Assembly: GCA_001598975.1 (NCBI GenBank)
Contig: BBXU01000280.1
Location: 1-64,000, forward strand
Source: Parachlorella kessleri
Taxonomy: Eukaryota; Chlorophyta; Trebouxiophyceae; Chlorellales; Chlorellaceae
Length of the DNA stretch: 64,000 bases
Direction: 5' to 3'
The notes under the pieces were generated by a model. That model saw only the letters and a program-made list of their open reading frames with translations, made no database searches and was not told where the DNA came from. This document shows, piece by piece, positions 1 to 11,000 of the stretch (position 1 is the stretch's first letter; each line of letters starts with the position of its first letter). Position numbers and translations under genes: made by a program.

Positions 1-10
1 CCCCACCCCC

Positions 11-32
11 ACCACACACACACACACACACC
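11..32. repeat. (CA)n microsatellite
   Basis: Short run of CA dinucleotides with a few interruptions at the left edge of the window. It lies just beyond the possible stop codon of the rhodanese-like gene. No function is inferred. Confidence 0.85.
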
Positions 33-44
33 CAACCCCATCAT

Positions 45-2643
45 CTACACACTTCGGAACCAAAACGTGCTGCCAGGAATACGCACGCGACCAAGCGAAG
101 TCAAGCCACTCCAGGCCTGCAAGCATCTGATAATGAATTGATAACTGCATGGAGCAGCGTCCAGCCAGCCCAGCACAGGTCACCTGTTTCTGCTGCACCG
201 CAATCTGCCTGTCCAGCTGATCCTTCCACTGGTGCATGAACGCCAGCGTCTTCTTGGACTGGGCCACCGCAGTTGTCAGCACTTCCTCCGTGGCTGAGAC
301 CCTGTGGTAAGACAGTGCCAGTCACCGCACCACCAAAGCTTGACGCTGGTGGTACGTATCAACCGGGCCTGCCAATGGCCTGGACCGCCTGTCACAGACC
401 GCCCCGTAAGGGGGCTGGGTGCCCAAGTGGTTCGGTCAGCGAGCGAGCGGTTCCTGCAGGTATTCCAATGCTGTTTCGGCTGCTCTTACCTTGGCTCCTC
501 CGGCCTTGTGTTGGCTAGAAGTGCATCTGCACCCTGCCGAGCCAAGCTGGATTGCAGTACATTCATGAACTGGGAGTTGAAGAGAGGGTTACCCTCCAAG
601 GCAGCCCCGCCGGGAGCGCTGCTGCCATTGACGCCGTTAGGCTGCAGAAGGAGGGGGCAAGATGAAAGCAATCGTGACAGGCGAGAACCCAATGCAGCAT
701 GAGGTGACTAGAAGACTAAGCATGGGAGATGAGGCTTCACTTGCCCAGGTAGGGATCAGTGCACCACCAGCCTCCTTCTGTAGCACGTTGCAATGGTCAA
801 GGCAGCCGTGCTTCCACCAAAGTGGCAGGCTCCTTGGAAGATGCACTGGGCTCCTGCTTGCGCTGTGACCGGCAGCTCAGCATCAAAACATTTAAGTGTG
901 GCATGCCCCTCCTGTACACAATTTAAGGCACAAAAGCTCACACGCCTCGCAGCACTCACCTCGCCGGGTGCATGCGCTAGCTCAGCACCATTCCAGCTCT
1001 GCTCTGCTGCTGGATAGTAGGCGGCACCACCATTGCTGTGGGCGCCATTGCTCCCATTTTGCCGCTCCTCCCTCCAGGAGTCCATTACTGCTGGGACTTC
1101 CGGCACAGGCACTGCAAACACCCGGGGGCAAGATGCTTCCAAGTCAACGAGACATGGGGTAAGTTCCACTTGTAACCGCATATTAATTGTTCATTATTGC
1201 ATGCTCCTCAGTAGGAAATCTCTTGCCCGGCGAACATGCGATCTTCATATGGGCATCCCCACGAACAAGTGGCACCAGGAGGTGCCGCATCCTGTGAACA
1301 TGCATTTGGTGCCAACTCCTTCTTGCGAACGTAGAGGAGCTGCCCTGGAAACTGAACCACGGCAACAGCTCAATACAAGTGCAGCCGTACCTCCAGTTGT
1401 GATAGGTTGATGACCCAGCACCTTCTTCCTGCCCAGCTTGAAGTCAAATACCTGGGACCAGGCATCGTAGCCTCCCCTGCAGGCAAGCAGGACCAGTTCA
1501 AGAGGTGCGCATACATGCCCCTGTAGGGGTACTGGCAGGTGAAGCTTCCCTGCCTGGGTGGGTCCTTGTCCTCAAGTCTCCCCTACCTGGCGTACCACTG
1601 CTCCTCCAGCCACTCACTTGAGCTTCACCAGGTTGGTGTACCCAGCGTCGTCCAGCGCTTGTAAGGCCTCCAGCGTCAGTGACCTCGCGCCGCCAGACCC
1701 CAGCACCAGAAGCTTGGCCTGCTTGTCAGGGAAGCGCCTGGCAACCTGGGACATCCACTCGGCCGGGTCCACAGGCTGGGCCTCCACCACTTTGCGGCCG
1801 GCTTCAGGGGAGTACACCTTGCGGGCGTGGACGATGGGGATGCTCACGCTGCCGCGGATCTTGCCCGTCTCCTCTATCTCAACCTCAGACCGCACGTCCA
1901 GCACAGCATAGCCACCAGAGGAGAAGAGCACCTGCAATTGCAAAGGTGGTAGCTAGCTCAGTTCAGAAAGCTTGGCCAGACTGTTGCTCAGGTTTGAAGC
2001 CGCTGAACACACGCACATACCTGCCCCTGCTATAGACACGCACACCATGTGCCAACACTCCTTGTGGCCCCTTAGTGTATCCGCTGTCACCATGGCAGAC
2101 GGGCTCCTGACCCTGCCTCACTGCCGTGCGCTCACTCACCCTCGCCTCCTCCACGTCTGCGATGCCTTTGCCAGGAAACTGAGGCAGCGTCTCGGCAATG
2201 AAGTCTGCACCAACAAGTGGTTGGCTGGCTCACAGGACGTCCCGCTCAGGCTAGTTGAACTACTGGATCAGCACTCAGACAAGACTCCGGCACGTTCTGC
2301 ATCCAGCCCTGTCAGTCCAGCTCCACTCTCACTCCCTGTTCGCACTGCCTGCCACCCATGCTATTAAAGCACACGTGCAAAAGGGCTATATGATGATCTC
2401 CGTCTGGGCACACAAGATTGCGCGATTGTACACCGTGATCAGCGGCGTCAGTTAACAGGTCCTCGGCATACCTGGGTCTGGCCAACCCCTGATAGCTTGC
2501 ACCCGGACAGGGAAGCGGCTCCTTGCCTCCTGTTTCCTTGGAACCGCTGTGTCATATCGGCGACGCCAAGCCTTTGGGCCGAGCAACTGGCGAGGCACGG
2601 CAAGCCTTATCGTAGGTCGCTGGAACAGAGCACTGACCTGCAT
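45..2643 (-). CDS. Rhodanese-like domain protein, probably plastid-targeted, catalytic Cys absent
   Basis: Exons on the minus strand: 2643-2472, 2204-2140, 1931-1618, 1476-1391, 1111-960, 641-490, 301-184, and a doubtful last exon 116-45 ending in TAG. Phases agree at every join except that a further small exon near 827-790 is possible. Residues 1-50 are Arg/Ala-rich and end in VRVQA, as plastid transit peptides often do. A rhodanese fold follows from about residue 80 (VLFSSGGYAVLDVRS, then LVKLKGGYDAW across a splice). The active-site loop normally reads C-x-x-G-x-R-S. Here it reads GSGGARS with Gly157 in the Cys position, so sulfurtransferase activity is unlikely. The C-terminal part is low-complexity and then helical (AFMHQWKDQLDRQIAVQQKQ). 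This suggests a scaffold or sensor role, by inference. The C-terminal end is the least certain part. Confidence 0.8.
2281..2366 (+). repeat. Dispersed repeat family R1, copy 1 (forward)
   Basis: About 85 bp with the core CTGCATCCAG ... CACTCCCTGTT ... CTGCCACCCATGCTA. It lies in the first intron of the rhodanese-like gene. Other copies are listed separately, in both orientations. It has no coding capacity, and terminal inverted repeats were not recognised. Confidence 0.7.
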
Positions 2644-2981
2644 TGCGACTGTATCGGTGTTGAGGCGATCACTCAATTGCACAAGGTGGAACTGCAATGG
2701 AAAATCTAGATTTGCCGTTTCTACTACCATGTCGACTCATGGGGTACTAATACTTTAATAAGGCGCAAGTTGAAGTTAGAGGCGCAACGACAGCATTAGG
2801 CAACAATACCAACCTACTGGCAATCCAAAGAGCAGTCTCACTTCCAAAAGAGTACCAAGGAGTTCTAAGAGATTGCAGGAGCAAGCAAAATATCAGATCA
2901 ATAACAGTTAGTGCATGTGGCGGTGTAAACCGCAAGCTCCCAGCCGCCTCCCCAGCCTTTGTCACTCGAGCACACTGTGGC
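2644..2981. other. Intergenic, 3' end of ODC to 5' end of rhodanese-like gene
   Basis: About 340 bases between two co-oriented genes. It should hold the ODC 3' UTR and the promoter and 5' UTR of the rhodanese-like gene. An in-frame upstream ATG at 2730 could extend the rhodanese-like protein by 29 residues, but it would move the transit peptide inward, so the ATG at 2643 is preferred. No repeat or RNA gene was seen. Confidence 0.5.
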
Positions 2982-5900
2982 TCAGTTGGCATAAAAGTAA
3001 AAACATTTCGCGCCGACAACCTCGAACCCGTTGAAGTTGGTTGCACCTGCCAGCGTGTCTGCATAACACTCATAGCCCGACGTCAGTTGCCGGCGACATG
3101 AAACTTTGACTGCAAGGTTGTGCATGCAAGCCTTGGCGATCATTCTTTGTTTCTTGCAATCACCGTATCCTTGAAAAGCGAATCAGCATGCATCTGTTGC
3201 CCAACAAGGGACAGGCTTAACACACCGCAGCCAGTGTGAGGCTCACACACACAACTCACATGCGCCAAACCGTGGGAAGCACACAAAGTCACCGTTTCGC
3301 AGCCGAGGAAGGCGCACATCTGGGCAGAAGGTGTCCAGCCCATCACCTATAAGCACAAAAGGTAGGGAGACAAACAAGCCTGGCTTTGCATCCAGTCAAG
3401 TGCGGGGCTTACTAGCGGTGCGTGTTGAAGTGTCAGCAAGCGGCGTTCGCACACATGACGAGGACGTAATGAGCCGAGAAACAGACTACTCCACCAAGAA
3501 ATTCAAGCACTAGCATGTATTTAATGCTTTGCAGAGCTATTCTAGCCTGCTATTCTTGATTGCCCCCCAATACCGCACAACAGTCATACTACAACGGCAG
3601 TGAGCTGTTTAACCTACATGTAGGCCCAAAGAAGGTGGACTTGATGGTATGAGCTTCCTCCTCAGGGCTAACTTCCGGCAGCAGGGGACTCCGAAAGGGC
3701 TTTGGGTCAAGCTTAATGTGGTCATCTGCATGGGTGCCCTGGGCACAGCTGGTGTCGGCTGAGTGGCCGGATCCAACCGTTGTAGCAAGACCATCCAAGC
3801 AAGGCAGGCTCACCCAAGAGCTGGGGGCATGTTGTTCTCTCTGCCGCAGGACACATTCTTCCACAAGCGACCCAGAGCGTGCATGCCAACGTCCCGCAGC
3901 AGTCCATGCAGGGAAGCAACCACTGCAGGTGGCTACGAGACTTACACAGGATGCAGTTCATGGAGCCATAGATCCCGTCGGACAGGAAGTAGTGCATCTC
4001 CTGCTCCGCACCGTTCTTAGGCTGCATCAGGTCAGTGGCTGGGCGTGAGGAAGCAGGGCAACCCCAGCAGTGGTGGTCATGCCCAGAAAACACGGAAGCT
4101 GAGTCAATTGGTTTGTGGGGCTGACAAAACCTCACCACACGGGCTTGCCAGCCAAGACTCCCGGTTTCCCAAAGAAAGGCCAAGCAGCAGATTATCCTCC
4201 CTGACAAACACGATGAGCCCTTCCCACCTTCCGTTCTCGGTAGCCAATCACAGAACAGAAGTATGTGGCGGCCGGCTCGGCAAAGTAGCGGCCAGGCTCA
4301 GCTATGATGCGCACATTGCCTGCAGCAGTCAGACTGGGAAGGATTGGCTTATCAAGCCCGAAGGGAAGAGGAAGCAACAAGCCTACGGAGCTGCAGAAAA
4401 CGAGCAACAGCACCTCCGACCCGCAGCATCAAGACTGCCAGGTAACAACTCAGCCTTCTGAGACTCAAGGAGGCAGCGGTAGCCCTCACCGTCCGCAGGG
4501 AAGCACTCATCCAGCGTTGCATTGATGACGTCTCGCACATTCTGCAGCGAGCCCCCTGTGAAACCCCCGCCTAGGTCCAGCACGTTCATCTCATAGCCAA
4601 GCTCCTTCCCCAGGTCGAACACCTGCAATGCAGCTCTGGCAAAGAGGGTCCCATTACAGCTAGCGGCAGTCATGAATACTGCCCCGCCACTGCGTAGATG
4701 TAGCTGGGGAAGGGTCGAGCCAGGACATCAAGAACAGGTGAGGGATAGGCACCGGTCAAGCTGTAGTCCTGGCTAACACTGGGCTTGGAATGATGTCTAG
4801 AGAAGAATGCCTTCATGCCGTGCTGCAGCAATGGCTGGTGCTTGATGAGGCTCGTGTTAGTCCTCAGGATGATAGATGCAGCAGTATGGTATATGTCGTA
4901 AGGCTAGCTGGCAATACACATGCGTCTGAAACACAATGCTTAAGCAGCAAATTGCAAAATGGTGCAGCTATCATGAGGAAAGGGAGGCACGAAGCCAAGG
5001 GTCTTGCCGGCAGGCTTGTATGGAGGCAGGCGGCCGCAGCATGAAGACCTCCAATCGTATCGAGAAGGAGCCCACCTTCCGCGCGTGCTCGATCGCTAGC
5101 CGGAAGGCTGTGGGGTCCTTGGCCCCAGACCCCACATGGAACGATACCCCCCTCACATCCAACCCCAGCTCCTTGACTATCTGCAACAGCTCGGCCTCCT
5201 CATCCACCTCCACCCCAAACTTGTTTCCCAGCTGGCACACAGCTGTGATGTCGTCGGCTCGGATGCGTATCAGCAGGCCGCATCTGGGGTGCAGCTGGGC
5301 GATCTGCACAGAGACAAGGGTGATACAGGATACAGGATTAGGGGTGATTTCTGCAGTAGGTGCTTTGTGTGTTTAGGCAGCCAAGTAAAAGCGTAGTAAG
5401 GAGCAGGCTGTCATGAGCAGGGAAAGGGACAGGAGGGCAGCCAGGCGGGCAGGCATGTAGGTTGGCATGAACTAGCAAACTGGGATCTCTTCACCTTGTG
5501 CAGCTCCGATGCTGTATCCACGGTTGTCAGGTTGATGCCATTCTCAGCAGCAAAGCGGATCTGGCGTGGAGGCTTGCAGGGGTGTGCATAGACTATCCGG
5601 TCGGGGGAAACTCCCAGTGACAACACCTGCAACCACGTTGACATGAACTCAGGGCTCATCAAGCCAGACATATGACAGGGCTACACCCTGTCTCCCAGCG
5701 CTGCAAAGGGCTGCAATTCATTAGCACCAGCTTTCTTGTGGTCACTTCACAGCGGCAGCCAAGCACTGATGCCTCTCAGGTCTGGCTGCAAATGCCTGCA
5801 GCCAGGTACGCTTACCTTTTCAATCTCCCCCTGGCTGGCACAGTCAAAGCCGGTGCCCAGCGCCGCCAGCACAGCCAGCATGCTAGCATCAGGGTTGCAC

Positions 5901-7753
5901 CTACATGCAAGGATGGACACAAAGTCAGGCCGTGCCACGCAAAGCAAGCAAAGCATAACGACCTCCCGGTACATGTCATCTTAAGTTGAAATTACCTTCA
6001 GGGTGAGGCCTTTTCTTCATCTTGCAAGCAGGGAGAGGTGCACCCAAGCAGGTGTGTGGGGATTGTACCCCTCACCAATGCCACATCAGAGCAGGCACAA
6101 GGAGATTCATCGCACCATATCTCACCACCCCAGGTTCTACCCTCACTCAAGCTGGTACAGGAGTGCATGCCTTACTTGACAGCGTAGAAGGGCTGTACTC
6201 GTGGCAGCGCCTCCACCCAGGCTGCATAGTTCTTCTGTATCACACTCATGTCATACCTGCAAGGTAGGCCCCAGGGCTGCACTCAACAATAGTGGAGCTT
6301 CTCTTGCGACCAGTGTGGGAAGGCACAGCTGGCGAGCGCAAACCTGGGCACACACGTGAACCCTTCATCGCACATACCTCACACCAAAGAAGAACTGTTC
6401 ACCAGCCCTCGGGCCAGCATCCTCCGGATACGCCTCTGCCCTCTCCAGGCACACACGTCAACAGCAGAGCATGCACAGCGGGACAGCTCACACGTAGAAG
6501 TTGTCATCCAGCTCCTCCGCCACGATGGCATGCCTGGCAAACTCCTCTGTGCTGGCCTCCGCCCCGTCCAGGAAAAACACGCTCTCCCGGGTCTCCTCCG
6601 CCGTCAGCGGCTCGGGCACCGCCTGCTCCTCGGCGGTGGCAGCGGCTTCAGAGGGGGTGCCGGGGGCGACCACCGCCAGTGCTTCTGCCTGCTCAGGGGC
6701 AGGCACAGCATACGCCTCAGCCACGAGTGCAGCTGCATGCCCCACAGAGAAGTGCAGTGCCCAGTAGAAGGGGTCGAGGCCAAGGCACAGCCTGCTGCTC
6801 AGTGATGGCACAAGCTGTGAACAGGGGATCCACCAACTGCCACCACGTCTTGGCTGACCGTGTGGGGAGTTCGTGACTACTGCAGGGAACAACTGACAGG
6901 TGATCTGTCAGCAGTGGGCCCCCAAGGTAGTTAGACCCAGGCAGGAGCTTGGGTCTGGCCTCATGTTCAGGGAGTGAAGCAGGGCAGAGAAAGCCCACTG
7001 CTTGGGGGCAAATGCCTGCCCACAAGCCGCCTCCAGTTGCGCGGTAGGGGTGGGGGATGCCAGCACATTGAGGCAGCATTACCTCAGGCACGGGCTCCAG
7101 GGAGAAGCTCTGGGCCCGGGATGTCAGCCGCAGCAGTGCTCGCCGTGGTGTGCCTGGCAGCGATGACGTCTCAGAGCCATCCTGGGCCTCGCCATCGAGC
7201 TCGGCCAGGGTGATGTCATGCGCAGAAACCTGACACACAAAGCAAGGTTTCCTGGGTTCATGCTGTGGACTGCAGCAGTTGCTGTTTTGGCCAGCTTCTG
7301 TGACTGACTGTCAAGGGCCACTCCACTTGCGAGGGGCAGTGGCACAGAGCTACAGGGAGGTCATGATGAAGGTGTTTCAGCTGCATGCAAGCTATCGTAC
7401 AGCGTGACAGGCCACGTGGAAGACAGACCTGGCGGAAGAGGGAAGGAAGGCGTCCTGATGCCGAGCGAGAGAGGCTCCTGGCAGAGGAAGGCTCCTGGAC
7501 CAGCTCGTCCTTGCCTTCCAGGAAGGGAGACCGGGGAGAGTCCCTGCAACGCACATGTGAGCGGACTCTGGGCAACTGCTCTGGCTAAGTGCCTGGCTCC
7601 CCTGGCACTCGAGCTTTATGAGTCAGGGCGCAATTCCCCTACCCGCACAGGTATCCAGACTGTGGGGCAATGACTGTTTGGCTCCCACCTGGCAGAAGTG
7701 TCCCCAACGCACCTTGCCAGGCCAGGATCCTCTGCAAACGCTGAGGCCGTCAT
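2982..7753 (-). CDS. ODC1: Ornithine decarboxylase
   Basis: Fourteen exons: 7753-7713, 7543-7429, 7229-7083, 6688-6492, 6256-6176, 5900-5816, 5626-5495, 5303-5076, 4622-4490, 4319-4228, 4021-3946, 3725-3618, 3346-3260, 3058-2982. They total 533 codons with consistent phases. The enzyme makes putrescine from ornithine, the first step of polyamine synthesis, in the cytosol. It is a fold-type III PLP enzyme. Visible motifs: PFYAVKCN with the PLP lysine at about residue 194 (split by an intron), GVSFHVGSG (His322, Ser325), LDLGGGF (360-363), EPGRYF (394-399), and the substrate-site GPTCDGLD with Cys479 and Asp480. The C-terminus reads GFEVVGAKCFYFYAN. A Ser/Ala-rich N-terminal extension of about 120 residues precedes the usual start. 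The exact border of exon 4 is the weakest call. The family is certain; a decarboxylase for a related amino acid is unlikely given the Cys-Asp pair. Confidence 0.95.
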
Positions 7754-8006
7754 GGTTCTGCCTAGCAGCAGCGTTGTCCCTCACTTCCTGCAGATGTCAA
7801 TACCATTCGTTCGTCGTTGCGTCCTGTCAGTGGGAGGGCCTTTCCGACGCCATTATGGGAAGATTCTCTTAAGGCCAGGTTGGAAGGGCGCCGAGGACCA
7901 GCAGGCTCAGCATGCCAACATGAGGTAAGCCTCACAAAATGCCCTCCCCACTCCTACGAAGTCTTTCTTGCTACCGATGCACCTTACAAAAAATCTTTGA
8001 CGACTA
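7754..8006. promoter_or_regulatory. Probable shared promoter of ODC (left) and ankyrin/TM gene (right)
   Basis: Only 253 bases separate the two divergent start codons, so both promoters must lie within this gap or overlap. No TATA box or other named element was recognised. The call rests on gene layout alone. Confidence 0.5.
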
Positions 8007-11000
8007 ATGGCGACGATGGAAGATCAGGCTGACAAGGTGGGCTAGGGCCTGCCAGTCTGTTTAAGCGGTGATCATGCAGGCCCACTCCCGGTCCAAGAAC
8101 CGTTTATGGTTTACTAAGCCTTTAGCATTTGACGTTGCAGTATCGTCAGCAAAAGAAGTATAACTCGCTACTCCTGCTAGGCGCTGCCAGGGGCTACTTC
8201 AAGGATGTGAGTCTTTAGTATCCTGCCTAAGTGCAGCTATCTCCACTTTTGCAAGCGAGCACTTGGTAGGCGGTCTGTGATTCACATGTCGGGCATGCCA
8301 AAGTCAAGCAGCTCTCAGCAGCAGGTCGTACCTTGCCTACTCACTTTAACCTGCTTCTCTGTGTTCGCTGGGTGGACTTTGCTCATGGTTTGGAAAGTAC
8401 TGATCGTTTAGGTGGAGGCATTGGTGGAGCTTGGGGCGGAGCTGAGTTTCAAAGACAAGAAGGGCCTCACAGCGCTGCACTATGCTGCCGGCAATGGGCG
8501 CTTGGATGTGGTGAAGTTCCTGTGGGCGAGGGGGGCCGAGGTGGATTCTGAATCGCCAGGTGGGCAGCTCGTCCCTTTGGCTGGCTGGCCGGCTGGCGGC
8601 TTGTATGCGGTGTTCTGTTTGTAGGGAGGAGCTCACCGAGGGACTCACTGCGTATGGGAGGACTCTGAGTAAGGCAAAGAGCTGCTGAGCCCCTGTTATG
8701 GTTCCTACAGAGTTCTCATTTGTGTAGTTCAGCGCTCCAGTCGTCTAACAAGTTGCTCTGCTGGCTCTGGTCTGGATGGTCTGAAATACACCTTGCTCGA
8801 TGGACAACATGTTCTTGAGGCAGTGATAGCCGCTGCATTTCCCTGTGGCTTGCAGATGGCTGCACCCCGCTGCACCTGGCAGCCCTGAGGGGCCACACAG
8901 GCTGCGTGACCTTCCTGCTACAAAAGGGGGCCTGGATCGACTCCGAGGATGGCCAGGACAACACCCCACTGCATCTGGCTGCCAGGTAAATCGATGTGCA
9001 GCGGCGTTAAGATTGCAGTGAATAGGTGGATGCGAGTATTGCGCTGACCCCTATTCCTTTGGGAATGTCTTAAACTCATTGTTTTCTGTTGCTGTGGCAC
9101 CCATGGTACTTCTCGAAGGTCTTGGTTGTTGTTATCCATTTGAAGCATGGTAGCACTCATTTGTAACAATTGGTTAATCCTTATGTCCTTGCCTGCTCAT
9201 ACAGAATACACCTAATGTACCTGCGTGCTGCTCCCAACCCCTGCAGCCGTGGCCAGGTCGCCACTGTCGAGGCCCTTCTCAACCAGGGCGCCAAGCCCCG
9301 CGGGGTCAACAAGCATGGGCTGACCCCCCTGGGAGCAGCGCTGGTGAAGGGCCAGGTGGATGTCGCGAAACACCTGCTGAGCTGGGGCACAGCAGGCGCA
9401 GCGGGCGCCAGCGGGAGGGCCACCTTGGCAGCTGAGCGGCCGGGGGGGTTCAGTTTGTTACACTTGGCAGCGGGGAATGGCCAGGCGGCGGCAGTGGAGC
9501 TGCTGCTGGAGCATGGTGCTGATGTGAATGGTGGGTGCCTCTTTGTGGTAGATGGAAGCGTCTTTGCACTGGGTGCGGTGGCCGTCGCTAGGTAGCAGGT
9601 ATGGGCCGCCGTGGGTAGTGGACTCTGGCTGAAACTCCTGTTTTTGGTAGTGGTGGTGGTTTCAGGAGGTGGGTGGGCTGAAATCCCATGACTTTGTGTG
9701 CAACATGTGTGCGTTGGTTTTTTGTCGCAAAATCTAGGCCAGCCCACCGGTAAATTTTCCCATGCCACGCCACGCTTAGGACAGTTGGGCCCTGGCAGCA
9801 TGGCCCCCTGCTGCCGTCCCCTGTCTGCCAAGGTTGCTGAGTAAACTATCTTTCCTTCATCCTGTTGCTGCAGATGCCGAGAACCCCGAAGGAGCCACCC
9901 CGCTCCATAGCGCCGTGCTGGGAGGTGATGCGGTGTCTGTGGGCCTGCTGCTTGAGGCGGGGGCCGATGCTTCAGCAGCTGACACGGCAGGCAGGCTGTC
10001 CCTGGATCTGCTGGCCCAAGGGGACACATCCAAGCAGGTGGAGGATAAAGCTCAGAGTTGTTTTTGGTGGCTGGCAGGCAGATACAAAGAGTATGCAGAG
10101 GATGCGGACTGGGCTTTGGGATTTATGACTTGTGTTCTGGGGCAGGCTGGCTGTCCCGCCGGGCAGGCTTCGTGCAATGGCTCCATGCTGGTATACAGGC
10201 GCCTCGGAGTGGCTGTGCGCGAGCCATATCGAGGATTAGCTGGACTCCCAAGCAGGCCGTGGGCATTGTGGGAGGTCATCACATGGCAGGGTGGCTGGTT
10301 GCAGGCGGGCCACATCAGGGAGCTGCTGGCTGGCGCTGCTAAGAGGGGCGGTGGGAAGAAGGGCGGGGCGGGCAAGGCAGCGCAGGCTGCTGCCAAGGCA
10401 CCCAAGTCGCCGCATGAGGCTTTCCAGGTGGGTGGGACCATTTGACCTTCTCATAAACAGAGGAGGACCTTCTCATAAACAGGAGATAAACACGAGGGAT
10501 AGGACGTCTGCCACGCCCGAGGATTGCCGCTTGTCACAGCAAGTCCAGTGTGTTCAACGAGGGCGCCATTATGTCAGTGTCATGCCCCGTGGTTGCTGCT
10601 TTGCCTGCTGCAGGCGCTGGCGCCCAAAGACCAGCGCAGCAAGGTGAAGCTGTGGGCAACCATGGCGCCGGCTGACCTGGCTTCCGCGCTGTCAGGATAC
10701 CCTGCTGATGTGTCCCAGGAGGTGACCACGAGAGTGGGGCAGCTGCAGGCACTGCGAGCCCGCATCAACATTTACAAGGTAAGCAGGGGGGCCGATGCAA
10801 GCGTTGTCAGTGTGGCTCTGGATAAGACGTTCCACATGGGCTGGCTGCATAGGTTTGCTTTATCACTGGTTGCATGCTCAATGTATATTGCAGACGCGCA
10901 TGAAGCTGTTGATTGCCCACACTTGACTGCTGCACTGCTTATGCATGGGGCAGGCACCCCAGGTTTGTTCATATAAAATAAAGGCGCACTGCCACCCGAC

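Noticed and set aside
9181..10029. 282-codon minus-strand open frame within the ankyrin/TM gene
   Set aside because: Antisense to canonical ankyrin exons with clear splice sites; Thr/Ala/Pro-rich without domain likeness.
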